A stretch of DNA of 64,000 nucleotides from contig JAFEDK010000008.1 in the NCBI GenBank assembly GCA_018241665.1, positions 186,001 to 250,000 of the forward strand, in the 5' to 3' direction. How positions within the stretch are numbered: position 1 is the first letter of the stretch; every line of letters starts with the position of its first letter. The DNA comes from Pseudomonadota bacterium (GTDB taxonomy: Bacteria > Pseudomonadota > Gammaproteobacteria > Burkholderiales > Rhodocyclaceae). Below are positions 47,367-55,620 of this stretch, in pieces. Position numbers and translations under genes: made by a program. Under the pieces are notes generated by a model, which was not told the DNA's origin, ran no database searches, and worked only from the letters and a program-made list of their open reading frames with translations.

Positions 47367-47996
47367 ATGAAGATACACAGCGACAGCTTTGCCGACGGCA
47401 GCGTGATTCCTGGCCAATTCGCCTTCTGCGTGCCCGCCGCAGAAGGACATGTGAGCCTCAGCAGCAACCGCAATCCGCAGCTGGCCTGGAGCGACGCCCC
47501 TGCCGGCACCCGCTCCTTCGTACTGATCTGCCACGACCCGGATGTCCCGAGCCGCGGCGACGACGTGAATCAGGAAGGGCGCTCGGTGCCGGCCGACCTG
47601 CCCCGCGTCGACTTCTTCCACTGGATGCTGATCGACCTGCCGACCTCCGTCACCCGCATTGAGGAGGGCGCCCACTCCAGCGCGGTCACGCCCAACGGCA
47701 AGCCTGGCCCGGACCTGCCCGACGGCAGCCGCCACGGCGTGAACGACTACACCGGCTGGTTCGCCGGCGACGAGCAGATGAAGGGCAACTACTTCGGCTA
47801 CGACGGCCCCTGCCCACCGTGGAACGACTCCATCCGGCACCGCTACGTCTTCACGGTGTACGCGCTGGACATTCCCCGGCTGCCCATCGAAGGCGTCTTC
47901 ACAGGCCAACAGGTGCGTGATGCGATGACCGGGCACATCCTCGCCCAGACCAACCTGACCGGTACCTACAGCCTAAATCCAGCCGTCCCGGCCTGA
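47367..47996 (+). CDS. YbhB/YbcL family Raf-kinase-inhibitor-like protein
   Basis: 209 aa. PEBP fold: SFADGSVIPGQFAFC, NPQLAWSDAPAGTRSFVLIC, HDPDVPSR, FFHWMLIDLP and YFGYDGPCPPWNDSIRHRYV contain the conserved ligand-binding Asp, His and Pro residues. The protein lacks a signal peptide and is somewhat longer than E. coli YbhB because of an insertion around residues 65-115. Phospholipid or phosphate binding is inferred from the fold; no substrate is known. It follows murJ by 49 bases. Confidence 0.85.
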   Translation: MKIHSDSFADGSVIPGQFAFCVPAAEGHVSLSSNRNPQLAWSDAPAGTRSFVLICHDPDVPSRGDDVNQEGRSVPADLPRVDFFHWMLIDLPTSVTRIEEGAHSSAVTPNGKPGPDLPDGSRHGVNDYTGWFAGDEQMKGNYFGYDGPCPPWNDSIRHRYVFTVYALDIPRLPIEGVFTGQQVRDAMTGHILAQTNLTGTYSLNPAVPA

Positions 47997-48042
47997 TCCG
48001 ACGCGCGCGGCCGTCCGCCAGGAAGACGGCCACAGCGCCGGA

Positions 48043-49299
48043 TCAAACCTCGTAAGAAGGCAGGCGCGCCGCCATCACGGGCAGATTCAGGTGCAAGTGC
48101 AGGTAATCGGGCAAGCCGTTCCGGAATGACGGCCAGTCCTCGCCAGCAATCAGCGGGCGGCACCAGGTCTTGAATGCCTCAGTCACACCAAAGCCATCGG
48201 CAGCAATGAACTCCGGCGGTAGCGTACGCTCCAGATTGGCCACCCGCTCGAAGGGCTGCAGACTGGTGCGCCAGCGATAGGGCTGGTCAGACACGCGCTC
48301 GATGCCGACAACGCCGTGCTCTCCGGCCAGCGCCCGCCGCACCGCTGCCTTGCCGACGGCAAATGCCTGGGCCGTATCCGTGCGCGACGCCAGGTGCCGG
48401 GCCGAACGCTGCAGGTAATCAGCCAGCGCGTAATGCACCTTGTAACCGAGACAGGAGTGGATACGCTCCGCCACCACTTCCCCGGCGCCACCCAACTGGA
48501 CGTAGCCCTTCTGGTTGCGGTCGAGCATGGCCAGGATCTTCCCGTCAGGGCCACGAATGCCTTCTGCCACAACGATCGCGCAGGCGCCGATGCGCTCGAC
48601 GACCTCCTTCACACGGGCGAGGAAGGCGGCTTCATCGAAGGGCACCTCGGGCAGCAGGATCAGATGCGGTGCAGCGTCCTCTTCTTCCGCGGCCAGCGCG
48701 CAAGCGGCGGCCAGCCAACCGGCGTTACGCCCCATGACCTCGAGCACGAAGGCGCGCCCGCCGCCGGTCGTCATCGCCGCCAGATCGAGGCCGACCTCCC
48801 GGATCGACGTGGCCAGGTACTTGGCCGCCGAACCGTAACCCGGACAGCAGTCGGTCAGCACGATGTCGTTATCGACGGTCTTCGGCACCCCGACCACGGT
48901 CAGGGGATAGCCGCGCAGGTCGGCCGCGACCTGGATCTGGCGGCAGGTCTCCATCGAGCCGTTGCCGCCGTTGTAGAGAAAGAAAGCAATGTCATGGGCA
49001 GCCAACACGTCGAACAGGCGGTCGTACTGGGCCGGATTGTGCTCCTGCGCGTCCAGGTCGAAACGGCACGAACCGAAGGCGCCGCCCGGCGTTGCGCGCA
49101 AGCGGGCCAGGTCGGCGTCCGACAAGGCCGCGGTGTCCAGCAAGGTCTCCCGCAACACGCCCAGAATGCCATTGCGGGCGGCCAAGACACGCCCGACCGC
49201 ATCGCCAGCCTGGCGGGCTGTGGCAATGACGCCGGCCGCCGACGCATTGATGACCGCAGTCACGCCGCCCGACTGCGCATAAAGCAGATTCTTCGCCAT
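48043..49299 (-). CDS. pfp: 6-phosphofructokinase, PPi-type family with mixed donor residues
   Basis: 418 aa from MAKNLLYAQSGG. PFK fold with YNGGNGSMETC (residues 109-119), VPKTVDNDI (138-146, catalytic D143), MTTGGGRAFVLEVMGRNAGW and LPEVPFD. Lys140 in the PKTxDND motif is characteristic of PPi-dependent enzymes. At the position that is Asp in PPi enzymes and Gly in ATP enzymes the protein has Gly114. The phosphoryl donor is therefore uncertain even though the clade is usually annotated as diphosphate-dependent. It catalyses the fructose-6-phosphate/fructose-1,6-bisphosphate step. It follows adk but is separated by a terminator. Confidence 0.85.
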   Translation of the reverse strand: MAKNLLYAQSGGVTAVINASAAGVIATARQAGDAVGRVLAARNGILGVLRETLLDTAALSDADLARLRATPGGAFGSCRFDLDAQEHNPAQYDRLFDVLAAHDIAFFLYNGGNGSMETCRQIQVAADLRGYPLTVVGVPKTVDNDIVLTDCCPGYGSAAKYLATSIREVGLDLAAMTTGGGRAFVLEVMGRNAGWLAAACALAAEEEDAAPHLILLPEVPFDEAAFLARVKEVVERIGACAIVVAEGIRGPDGKILAMLDRNQKGYVQLGGAGEVVAERIHSCLGYKVHYALADYLQRSARHLASRTDTAQAFAVGKAAVRRALAGEHGVVGIERVSDQPYRWRTSLQPFERVANLERTLPPEFIAADGFGVTEAFKTWCRPLIAGEDWPSFRNGLPDYLHLHLNLPVMAARLPSYEV

Positions 49300-49330
49300 C
49301 CGGATCCTCTTGCTGCAGATTGCGCCACAG

Positions 49331-49358
49331 AAAAACAAAGGCCGGCTTAAAGCCGGCC
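49331..49358 (-). terminator. Rho-independent terminator after adk
   Basis: Read on the minus strand, GGCCGGCTT pairs with AAGCCGGCC (49340-49358), followed by TTTGTTTTT (49331-49339). It lies between the adk stop and the pfp start. Confidence 0.85.
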
Positions 49359-49381
49359 CTTTGCGAGTGCGAACTGGGCGC

Positions 49382-50856
<1,475 letters not shown>

Positions 50857-50857
50857 G

Positions 50858-51046
50858 TCAGCGGGACTGGGCGATTTCTTCGTCGGTCAGCGACCGGGCT
50901 TCTTCCTCCAGCATCACCGGGATGCCGTCGCGAATCGGGTAAGCCAGGCGGGCACTGACGCTCCACAGCTCCTGCTTGTCCTTGTGGAAGTCGAGCGGGC
51001 CCTTGGTAATCGGGCACACCAGGATTTCAAGCAGTCGGGGGTCCAT
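50858..51046 (-). CDS. Trm112-like (YcaR) small protein
   Basis: 62 aa from [20 protein letters not shown]. The [19 protein letters not shown] motif is typical of the UPF0434/YcaR family, which sits between lpxK and kdsB in many Proteobacteria. Most relatives have a CPxC zinc pair; here only one Cys (CPITKG) remains. Its function is unknown. The start overlaps the lpxK 3' end by 20 bases. Confidence 0.9.
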   Translation of the reverse strand: MDPRLLEILVCPITKGPLDFHKDKQELWSVSARLAYPIRDGIPVMLEEEARSLTDEEIAQSR

Positions 51047-52037
51047 CAAGCTTCTCCACAATCAGTTCCGCCGCACCCGACGCAACCTGCGCGCGGACCG
51101 GCCACACCCAGCTGTCAGCCGGGGCGAAAGGCGCGCATTTTACCGCATCCTTCTCGGTCATCAGAAGTACATCGCCATCGGAAATTGCCAGATCGGCCGC
51201 GGTGAACGCGTGATGATCAGGAAATGGACACCGCCGGATGCTCAAACCCAGCCCTTCGAGCTGGCTGAAGAAGCGCTCCGGCCGTCCGATCCCAGCCATC
51301 GCATGAATCCGGCGACCGCGGAAGGCCGCCGCGTCGCAACGTTCTTCACGCCGCCCGAGCCGTTCGAACAGGGCTCCGACCAGCCCGAACTGGAACACCG
51401 GCACCGGGCGGATCTTTGCGGACAAGCGCTCCGACAAGGCACCATGAGCCAACACCAATCCCGCTTCACGAACGCGGCCCAAGCCTTCCCGCAGAGGCCC
51501 CGCCGGCAGGCGCAAACCGTTGCCGAGAGTGGCCTCGTCCACCACCACCACTTCCAGATCCCGCGCCAGTCGGTAATGCTGGAGGCCATCGTCGGCGATC
51601 AGCACATTCACGTCCGGGTGGGCCTCCAGCAAGGCCTGCCCCGCAGCAGGACGGTCGCGCCCGACGAAGACCGGGCAGCCCGAGCGGGACGCCATCATCA
51701 CGGGCTCGTCGCCGAAGCGAACCGGGTCGCCGTCGACAGGCACCGCAGCCACACCTTCGACCGCCCCACCGTAACCACGGCTGACGATGCCCGGCTTGAA
51801 GCCCCGGCTGCGCAGGAGCTCCACCAGCCACAGCACAACGGGCGTTTTGCCGCTCCCGCCGACGGCCACGTTGCCGACTACGACGACTCGCACCGGCAAG
51901 CGGACAGACTTCAGGAGGCCCAACGCAAAGAGCCGGCGGCGCAGGCCAGCCAGCAATGCGAACAACAGGGAGAGGGGAAAGAGGCTCCATGCGAGCGCCC
52001 CTCGGCTCTGCCAGAATCCGGGGGCGCTACGAGGCAT
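51027..52037 (-). CDS. lpxK: Tetraacyldisaccharide 4'-kinase
   Basis: 336 aa. An N-terminal hydrophobic helix ([20 protein letters not shown]) anchors it to the inner membrane. The Walker A motif [12 protein letters not shown] is at residues 55-66. [15 protein letters not shown] includes the catalytic Asp, and [11 protein letters not shown] is typical. It phosphorylates the lipid A disaccharide. It is 14 bases downstream of exbD. Confidence 0.94.
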   Translation of the reverse strand: MPRSAPGFWQSRGALAWSLFPLSLLFALLAGLRRRLFALGLLKSVRLPVRVVVVGNVAVGGSGKTPVVLWLVELLRSRGFKPGIVSRGYGGAVEGVAAVPVDGDPVRFGDEPVMMASRSGCPVFVGRDRPAAGQALLEAHPDVNVLIADDGLQHYRLARDLEVVVVDEATLGNGLRLPAGPLREGLGRVREAGLVLAHGALSERLSAKIRPVPVFQFGLVGALFERLGRREERCDAAAFRGRRIHAMAGIGRPERFFSQLEGLGLSIRRCPFPDHHAFTAADLAISDGDVLLMTEKDAVKCAPFAPADSWVWPVRAQVASGAAELIVEKLDGPPTA

Positions 52038-52051
52038 GGATGACTACAGAC

Positions 52052-52474
52052 TCAGCGCTGGGCAGCCTGAGTGGCGAAGGAAATGTGAATCAGGCCGGCC
52101 TGCTGCGCCGCCTGCATCACATCGATGACACGCTGATGGACAGCCTTTGCATCCGCATTGATGATGACCACCGGATCCTTGGCGTTGGCAGGCGCCACGG
52201 CGCGCAGCGCGGCAGCAATGGCGGCAACATCGGTGCCATTGACCGGGCGCTTGTTGATGACCACCTCGCCACCCGCGGTAACAGCCACGTTGATCTCGAC
52301 CGGCTTATCGTCGCTGACCTGGGCATCCGCCGTGGGCAGGTTGATCTCCAGCCCGGCGAATCGCGAATAGGTCGTGGTAAGCATCAGGAAGATGATGATC
52401 ACCAGCAGCACGTCGATCATCGGAATCAAGTTGATTTCCGGCTCCTCGCGGGAGCGGCCGCGACTGAAGTTCAT
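52052..52474 (-). CDS. exbD: ExbD/TolR family biopolymer transport protein
   Basis: 140 aa. It starts MNFSRGRSREEPEINLIPMI. One membrane helix (about residues 19-38) contains the essential Asp in IPMIDVLLVIIIF (D21). A periplasmic domain follows with INLPTADAQ and VVINADAKAVHQRVIDVMQA. It forms a proton channel with ExbB. The partner gene lies 10 bases upstream. No tonB is in the window, so assignment to TonB or Tol is not certain. Confidence 0.9.
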   Translation of the reverse strand: MNFSRGRSREEPEINLIPMIDVLLVIIIFLMLTTTYSRFAGLEINLPTADAQVSDDKPVEINVAVTAGGEVVINKRPVNGTDVAAIAAALRAVAPANAKDPVVIINADAKAVHQRVIDVMQAAQQAGLIHISFATQAAQR

Positions 52475-52484
52475 GGCCGGTGCC

Positions 52485-53090
52485 TCAGCGGCGTTCGCCG
52501 TGGATCAGTTCGACGAGACGGATCGCCTGCTGCTCCATCTCGATCACCAGGCCATCGACGGTGGCGCGGAAATGGCGCCAGAAGATCATGCTCGGAATCG
52601 CGATAACCAGGCCGAAACCGGTGTTGTACAGGGCGATAGAGATACCGTGGGCCAGCTGCTGGGGGTTGGAGCCGCCGGGCGCCTGGGAGCCGAAGATCTC
52701 GATCATGCCGACGACGGTGCCGAACAGCCCCATCAACGGGCTGATCGATGCAATGGTGCCGAGGGTGGTCAGGAAACGTTCCAGATCGTGAGTGACCGCG
52801 CGACCGGTCTCCTCGATGGACTCCTTCATCACATCACGCGGGCTGCGCACGTTGCGCAGGCCGGCGGCCAGGACACGCCCCAGCGGCGAGCTGAGAGCCA
52901 CCCGGTTGAGCATCTCGGAGGTCACGCCGCTCTGGCGCATCTCAGCAACAACCTTGTCCACCAGGCCATCAGGAAGAATCTTGCTGCGACGCAGCGTGAT
53001 GAGCCGCTCAATGATCAAGGCCACGGCCACGATCGAAGCAAACAACAAGGGCCAGATGGGCCAGCCGGCAGCTTGGAGAATGGCGAACAC
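52485..53090 (-). CDS. exbB: MotA/TolQ/ExbB proton channel protein
   Basis: 201 aa with three membrane helices: one at the N-terminus (WPIWPLLFASIVAVALIIER), and two in the conserved domain. The domain has FLTTLGTIASISPLMGLFGT and VVGMIEIFG, and ALYNTGFGLVIAIPSMIFW completes it. It powers outer-membrane energy transduction with ExbD. The upstream gap has a DnaA-box palindrome. Confidence 0.92.
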   Translation of the reverse strand: MFAILQAAGWPIWPLLFASIVAVALIIERLITLRRSKILPDGLVDKVVAEMRQSGVTSEMLNRVALSSPLGRVLAAGLRNVRSPRDVMKESIEETGRAVTHDLERFLTTLGTIASISPLMGLFGTVVGMIEIFGSQAPGGSNPQQLAHGISIALYNTGFGLVIAIPSMIFWRHFRATVDGLVIEMEQQAIRLVELIHGERR

Positions 53091-53388
53091 GCGAGCGCTC
53101 CTGAGAATCGGACGAAGCCCATGACTCTAACCTGCCCTAGGTTGCAGAGCAACACATGGAGCGTGTCAGACAATCCACAAATTCTGTGGATAACTTTGTG
53201 GATTGATGCCAAGGGAGGACGCTAAACCCGTAGTTCGTAAGGCTTTTTAGTGGTCGGGTCAAAAATGAGGCGATATGCACATTTGTTTTAAATCAATAAC
53301 TTACAAGTTTTTTGGCAAGTCAAGAGTCTGAACTGGATTTTTTGCCCCCGCCCTGGGCAGGATGTGGATTCCGGTAGAATTCAAGCCC
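53091..53388. other. AT-rich divergent promoter region exbB/xseA
   Basis: 298 bases between two divergent genes. The exbB-proximal part contains a cluster of DnaA-box-like sequences (53171-53205). The part from about 53225 to 53350 is distinctly AT-richer than the rest of the window, with runs such as CAAAAATG, TTTGTTTTAAATC and AAGTTTTTTGG. No gene was found here. Confidence 0.6.
53171..53205. promoter_or_regulatory. DnaA-box cluster in an 11-bp inverted repeat
   Basis: CAATCCACAAA (53171-53181) is repeated inverted as TTTGTGGATTG (53195-53205). Between them, TGTGGATAA (53185-53193) is a perfect DnaA box (TTATCCACA on the other strand). Three boxes or near-boxes within 35 bases suggest DnaA binding upstream of exbB and xseA. 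Binding itself is inferred. Confidence 0.55.
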
Positions 53389-54747
53389 ATGAACACCCCG
53401 CAAATGAGCACCAAAGTCAACTCCGGCGAAGTCGTTTCCGTATCCTGGCTGAACCGCGCGGCCCGCGAAGCACTGGAGGGCAGCTTCCCCCTGCTGTGGA
53501 TCGCCGGCGAGGTGTCGACCCTGACCCGCGCCGCTTCGGGGCATGTCTACTTCACGCTCAAGGACGATCAGGCGCAGGTGCGTTGCACCATGTGGCGCAA
53601 CCGTGCCCAGCTACTCGGCTTCCGCTTGGAGCATGGCATGCGCGTCGAAGTCCGCGCACTGGTGACCCTTTTCGAAGCCCGCGGGGACTACCAACTGAAC
53701 GTCGAGTCCGTCCGCCAGGCGGGCGTCGGCAATCTTTACGAGGCCTTCCTGCGCCTGAAGGCGCGCCTGGAAGCAGAAGGCCTGTTCGATCCGGCCTGCA
53801 AACGGCCGCTACCGCGCTTTCCGCGGGGGATCGCGGTCATCACCTCGCCCCAGGCCGCCGCCTGGCGCGACGTCACTGCCGCGTTGGCACGGCGGGCACC
53901 GCATGTTCCGCTGAGTCTGTATCCGAGCCTGGTCCAGGGCGCCGACGCGCCCTCCCAAATCGTCGCTGCGATCCGCCAGGCCGGCCTCCGCGCCCAGCAG
54001 GACGGCAATGACGTGCTGCTGCTGGTTCGGGGCGGCGGCAGCCTGGAAGATCTTGCCGCCTTCAATGACGAAAGTGTGGCCCGCGCCATTCGCGCCTGCC
54101 CCCTGCCGGTGGTGGTCGGCGTCGGCCACGAGACCGATGTGAGTATCGCCGACTTCGCCGCCGACCTGCGCGCCGCCACGCCGACCGCAGCGGCCGAACT
54201 GGTCAGTGCCGGCTTCGTGGAGGCCAGGGAGGGGCTGGAGCAACTGGCCCACCGCCTCAAGCGAGCCTTGGAACGGCGCATCGAAAACGCAGCCCAGCGC
54301 CTCGACCGGGCCGCCGCACGCCTGATCCATCCCCGCCAGCGCCTGCACGCCGGGCGGCTGCAACTGGAGAATCTGCGGCAACGCCTGCAGGCCCGCATCG
54401 CCCAGCAACTGTCCGCCCACCGGACGCGGGTCACCACGCTGGAACTGCGCCTGGCCGCCCGCAGGCCCGATCTGCCCAGCCGGCAGCAGAAGCTGAACAT
54501 GCTGGAGCAAGGACTGCAGCGGGCCATGCACAAGCTGCTCGCCGATCGCCGGATGCAACTCAACACCCTGGGCCAGCACCTGGCCCACCTCGATCCCCGC
54601 GGCGTCCTGTCCCGCGGCTACAGCATCACACGGGATGCCTCAGGTCAGATCATTCGCTCCGCCAGGGGTCTCGTTCCGGGGGATCTCATCCACGTCGAAT
54701 TCCAGGACGGCGTCGTAGATGCAAAGGTAGACAAGCATTCCGGCTAG
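53389..54747 (+). CDS. xseA: Exodeoxyribonuclease VII large subunit
   Basis: 452 aa from MNTPQMSTKVNSG. The N-terminal OB fold includes FPLLWIAGEVSTLTRAASGH and VYFTLKDDQAQVRCTMWRN. The catalytic region has AVITSPQAAAWRDVTAALAR, VLLLVRGGGSLEDLAAFND and PVVVGVGHETDVSIADFAAD. A long coiled coil and the C-terminal DPRGVLSRGYSIT follow. It degrades single-stranded DNA together with XseB, whose gene is not adjacent. The start is chosen by family length; a second in-frame ATG is at 53404. Confidence 0.94.
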   Translation: MNTPQMSTKVNSGEVVSVSWLNRAAREALEGSFPLLWIAGEVSTLTRAASGHVYFTLKDDQAQVRCTMWRNRAQLLGFRLEHGMRVEVRALVTLFEARGDYQLNVESVRQAGVGNLYEAFLRLKARLEAEGLFDPACKRPLPRFPRGIAVITSPQAAAWRDVTAALARRAPHVPLSLYPSLVQGADAPSQIVAAIRQAGLRAQQDGNDVLLLVRGGGSLEDLAAFNDESVARAIRACPLPVVVGVGHETDVSIADFAADLRAATPTAAAELVSAGFVEAREGLEQLAHRLKRALERRIENAAQRLDRAAARLIHPRQRLHAGRLQLENLRQRLQARIAQQLSAHRTRVTTLELRLAARRPDLPSRQQKLNMLEQGLQRAMHKLLADRRMQLNTLGQHLAHLDPRGVLSRGYSITRDASGQIIRSARGLVPGDLIHVEFQDGVVDAKVDKHSG

Positions 54748-54803
54748 TTGCGGTGCAAAATAGCGGGTGGAACCGGCGACCGGATGAGGTACGCCGAGGC
54801 CGA

Positions 54804-54839
54804 TTGTGCAGAGAATCCAATCCCGACTAGAATAGTCGG
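54804..54839 (+). promoter_or_regulatory. sodB promoter with IscR type-1-like palindrome
   Basis: TTGTGC (54804-54809) and TAGAAT (54828-54833) form a -35/-10 pair with an 18-base spacer. CCGACTA GAA TAGTCGG (54823-54839) is a perfect 7-base inverted repeat over the -10. Its GACT-N5-AGTC core matches the IscR type 1 motif. A regulator occupying it would block RNA polymerase. Confidence 0.6.
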
Positions 54840-54866
54840 ACAATTTCCTATACCCCGGAGAAACAA

Positions 54867-55454
54867 ATGGCTCATACCCTGCCCGAACTGCCCTACGCCA
54901 AGAACGCCCTGGTCCCCCATATTTCCGAGGAGACCTTCGAATACCACTACGGCAAGCACCACCAAGCCTATGTGACCAACCTGAACAACCTCATCCCGGG
55001 CACCGAGTACGAAAACCTGTCCGTTGAAGAGACCTTCCTGAAGGCTCCGGCCGGCGGCATTTACAACAACGCCGCTCAGGTCTGGAACCACACCTTCTTC
55101 TGGAGCTCCCTCAAGCCGAATGGCGGCGGCGCTCCCGCCGGCGCGCTGGCTGACGCCATCAACGCCAAGTGGGGCTCCTTCGACGAATTCAAGAAGGCCT
55201 TCCAGGCTTCCGCCGTCGGCAACTTCGGTTCCGGCTGGACCTGGCTGGTCAAGAAGGCCGACGGCTCCGTCGACATCGTCAACACCGGTGCTGCCGGCAA
55301 CCCGCTGAAGAGCGGCGAAGGCAAGCCCCTGCTGACCATCGACGTGTGGGAACACGCCTACTACATCGACTACCGCAATGCCCGTCCCAAGTTCGTGGAA
55401 ACCTTCCTGAACAGCCTGGCCAACTGGGACTTCGCTGCCGCCAACTTCGCCTGA
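54867..55454 (+). CDS. sodB: Iron superoxide dismutase
   Basis: 195 aa. Metal ligands H27, H75, D159 and H163 are in the expected places (FEYHYGKHHQAYV, QVWNHTFFW, DVWEHAYYIDY). Gln71 in NNAAQVWNH is the Fe-type second-sphere residue, and AAGN-type residues in the C-terminal half also fit Fe-SOD. Cytoplasmic, no signal peptide. CCGGAG precedes the ATG. The promoter overlaps an IscR-like palindrome, and the gene ends at strong hairpins. Confidence 0.96.
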   Translation: MAHTLPELPYAKNALVPHISEETFEYHYGKHHQAYVTNLNNLIPGTEYENLSVEETFLKAPAGGIYNNAAQVWNHTFFWSSLKPNGGGAPAGALADAINAKWGSFDEFKKAFQASAVGNFGSGWTWLVKKADGSVDIVNTGAAGNPLKSGEGKPLLTIDVWEHAYYIDYRNARPKFVETFLNSLANWDFAAANFA

Positions 55455-55475
55455 TCGCGAAGCAGCTGCAGCCAT

Positions 55476-55510
55476 CGGGAGCCCGGCGACCTCACCGGTC
55501 GCCGCTCCCG
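55476..55510 (+). repeat. Imperfect hairpin after sodB
   Basis: CGGGAG at 55476-55481 and GGCGACC at 55485-55491 pair with GGTCGCC at 55497-55503 and CTCCCG at 55505-55510. There is no T run, so it is more likely a transcript-stabilising 3' hairpin than a terminator. The true terminator follows directly. Confidence 0.6.
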
Positions 55511-55512
55511 AA

Positions 55513-55556
55513 ACAGCCCCGACATCGGTTCATGCCGTGTCGGGGCTGTCCTTTTT
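55513..55556 (+). terminator. Rho-independent terminator of sodB
   Basis: ACAGCCCCGACA (55513-55524) pairs perfectly with TGTCGGGGCTGT (55538-55549). CCTTTTT follows. A 12-base GC-rich stem with a T run is a strong terminator, isolating sodB from dnaE2. Confidence 0.93.
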
Positions 55557-55597
55557 GAGCACGTCTTGAAGCGCGGAAGTATGGCTTGTTGAGTTTG

Positions 55598-55613
55598 CTG
55601 TATTTATATACAG
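55598..55613 (+). promoter_or_regulatory. LexA (SOS) box of dnaE2
   Basis: CTGTATTTATATACAG matches the CTGT-N8-ACAG LexA consensus exactly and lies only 7 bases before the dnaE2 ATG. A possible promoter, TTGTTG (55586-55591) and TACAGT (55609-55614) with a 17-base spacer, overlaps it. Confidence 0.85.
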
Positions 55614-55620
55614 TTAGCTC

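Noticed and set aside
53091-53388. Chromosomal replication origin
   Set aside because: DnaA boxes and AT-rich DNA are present, but dnaA, dnaN, gyrB, parAB and rpmH are not nearby and only three boxes were found.
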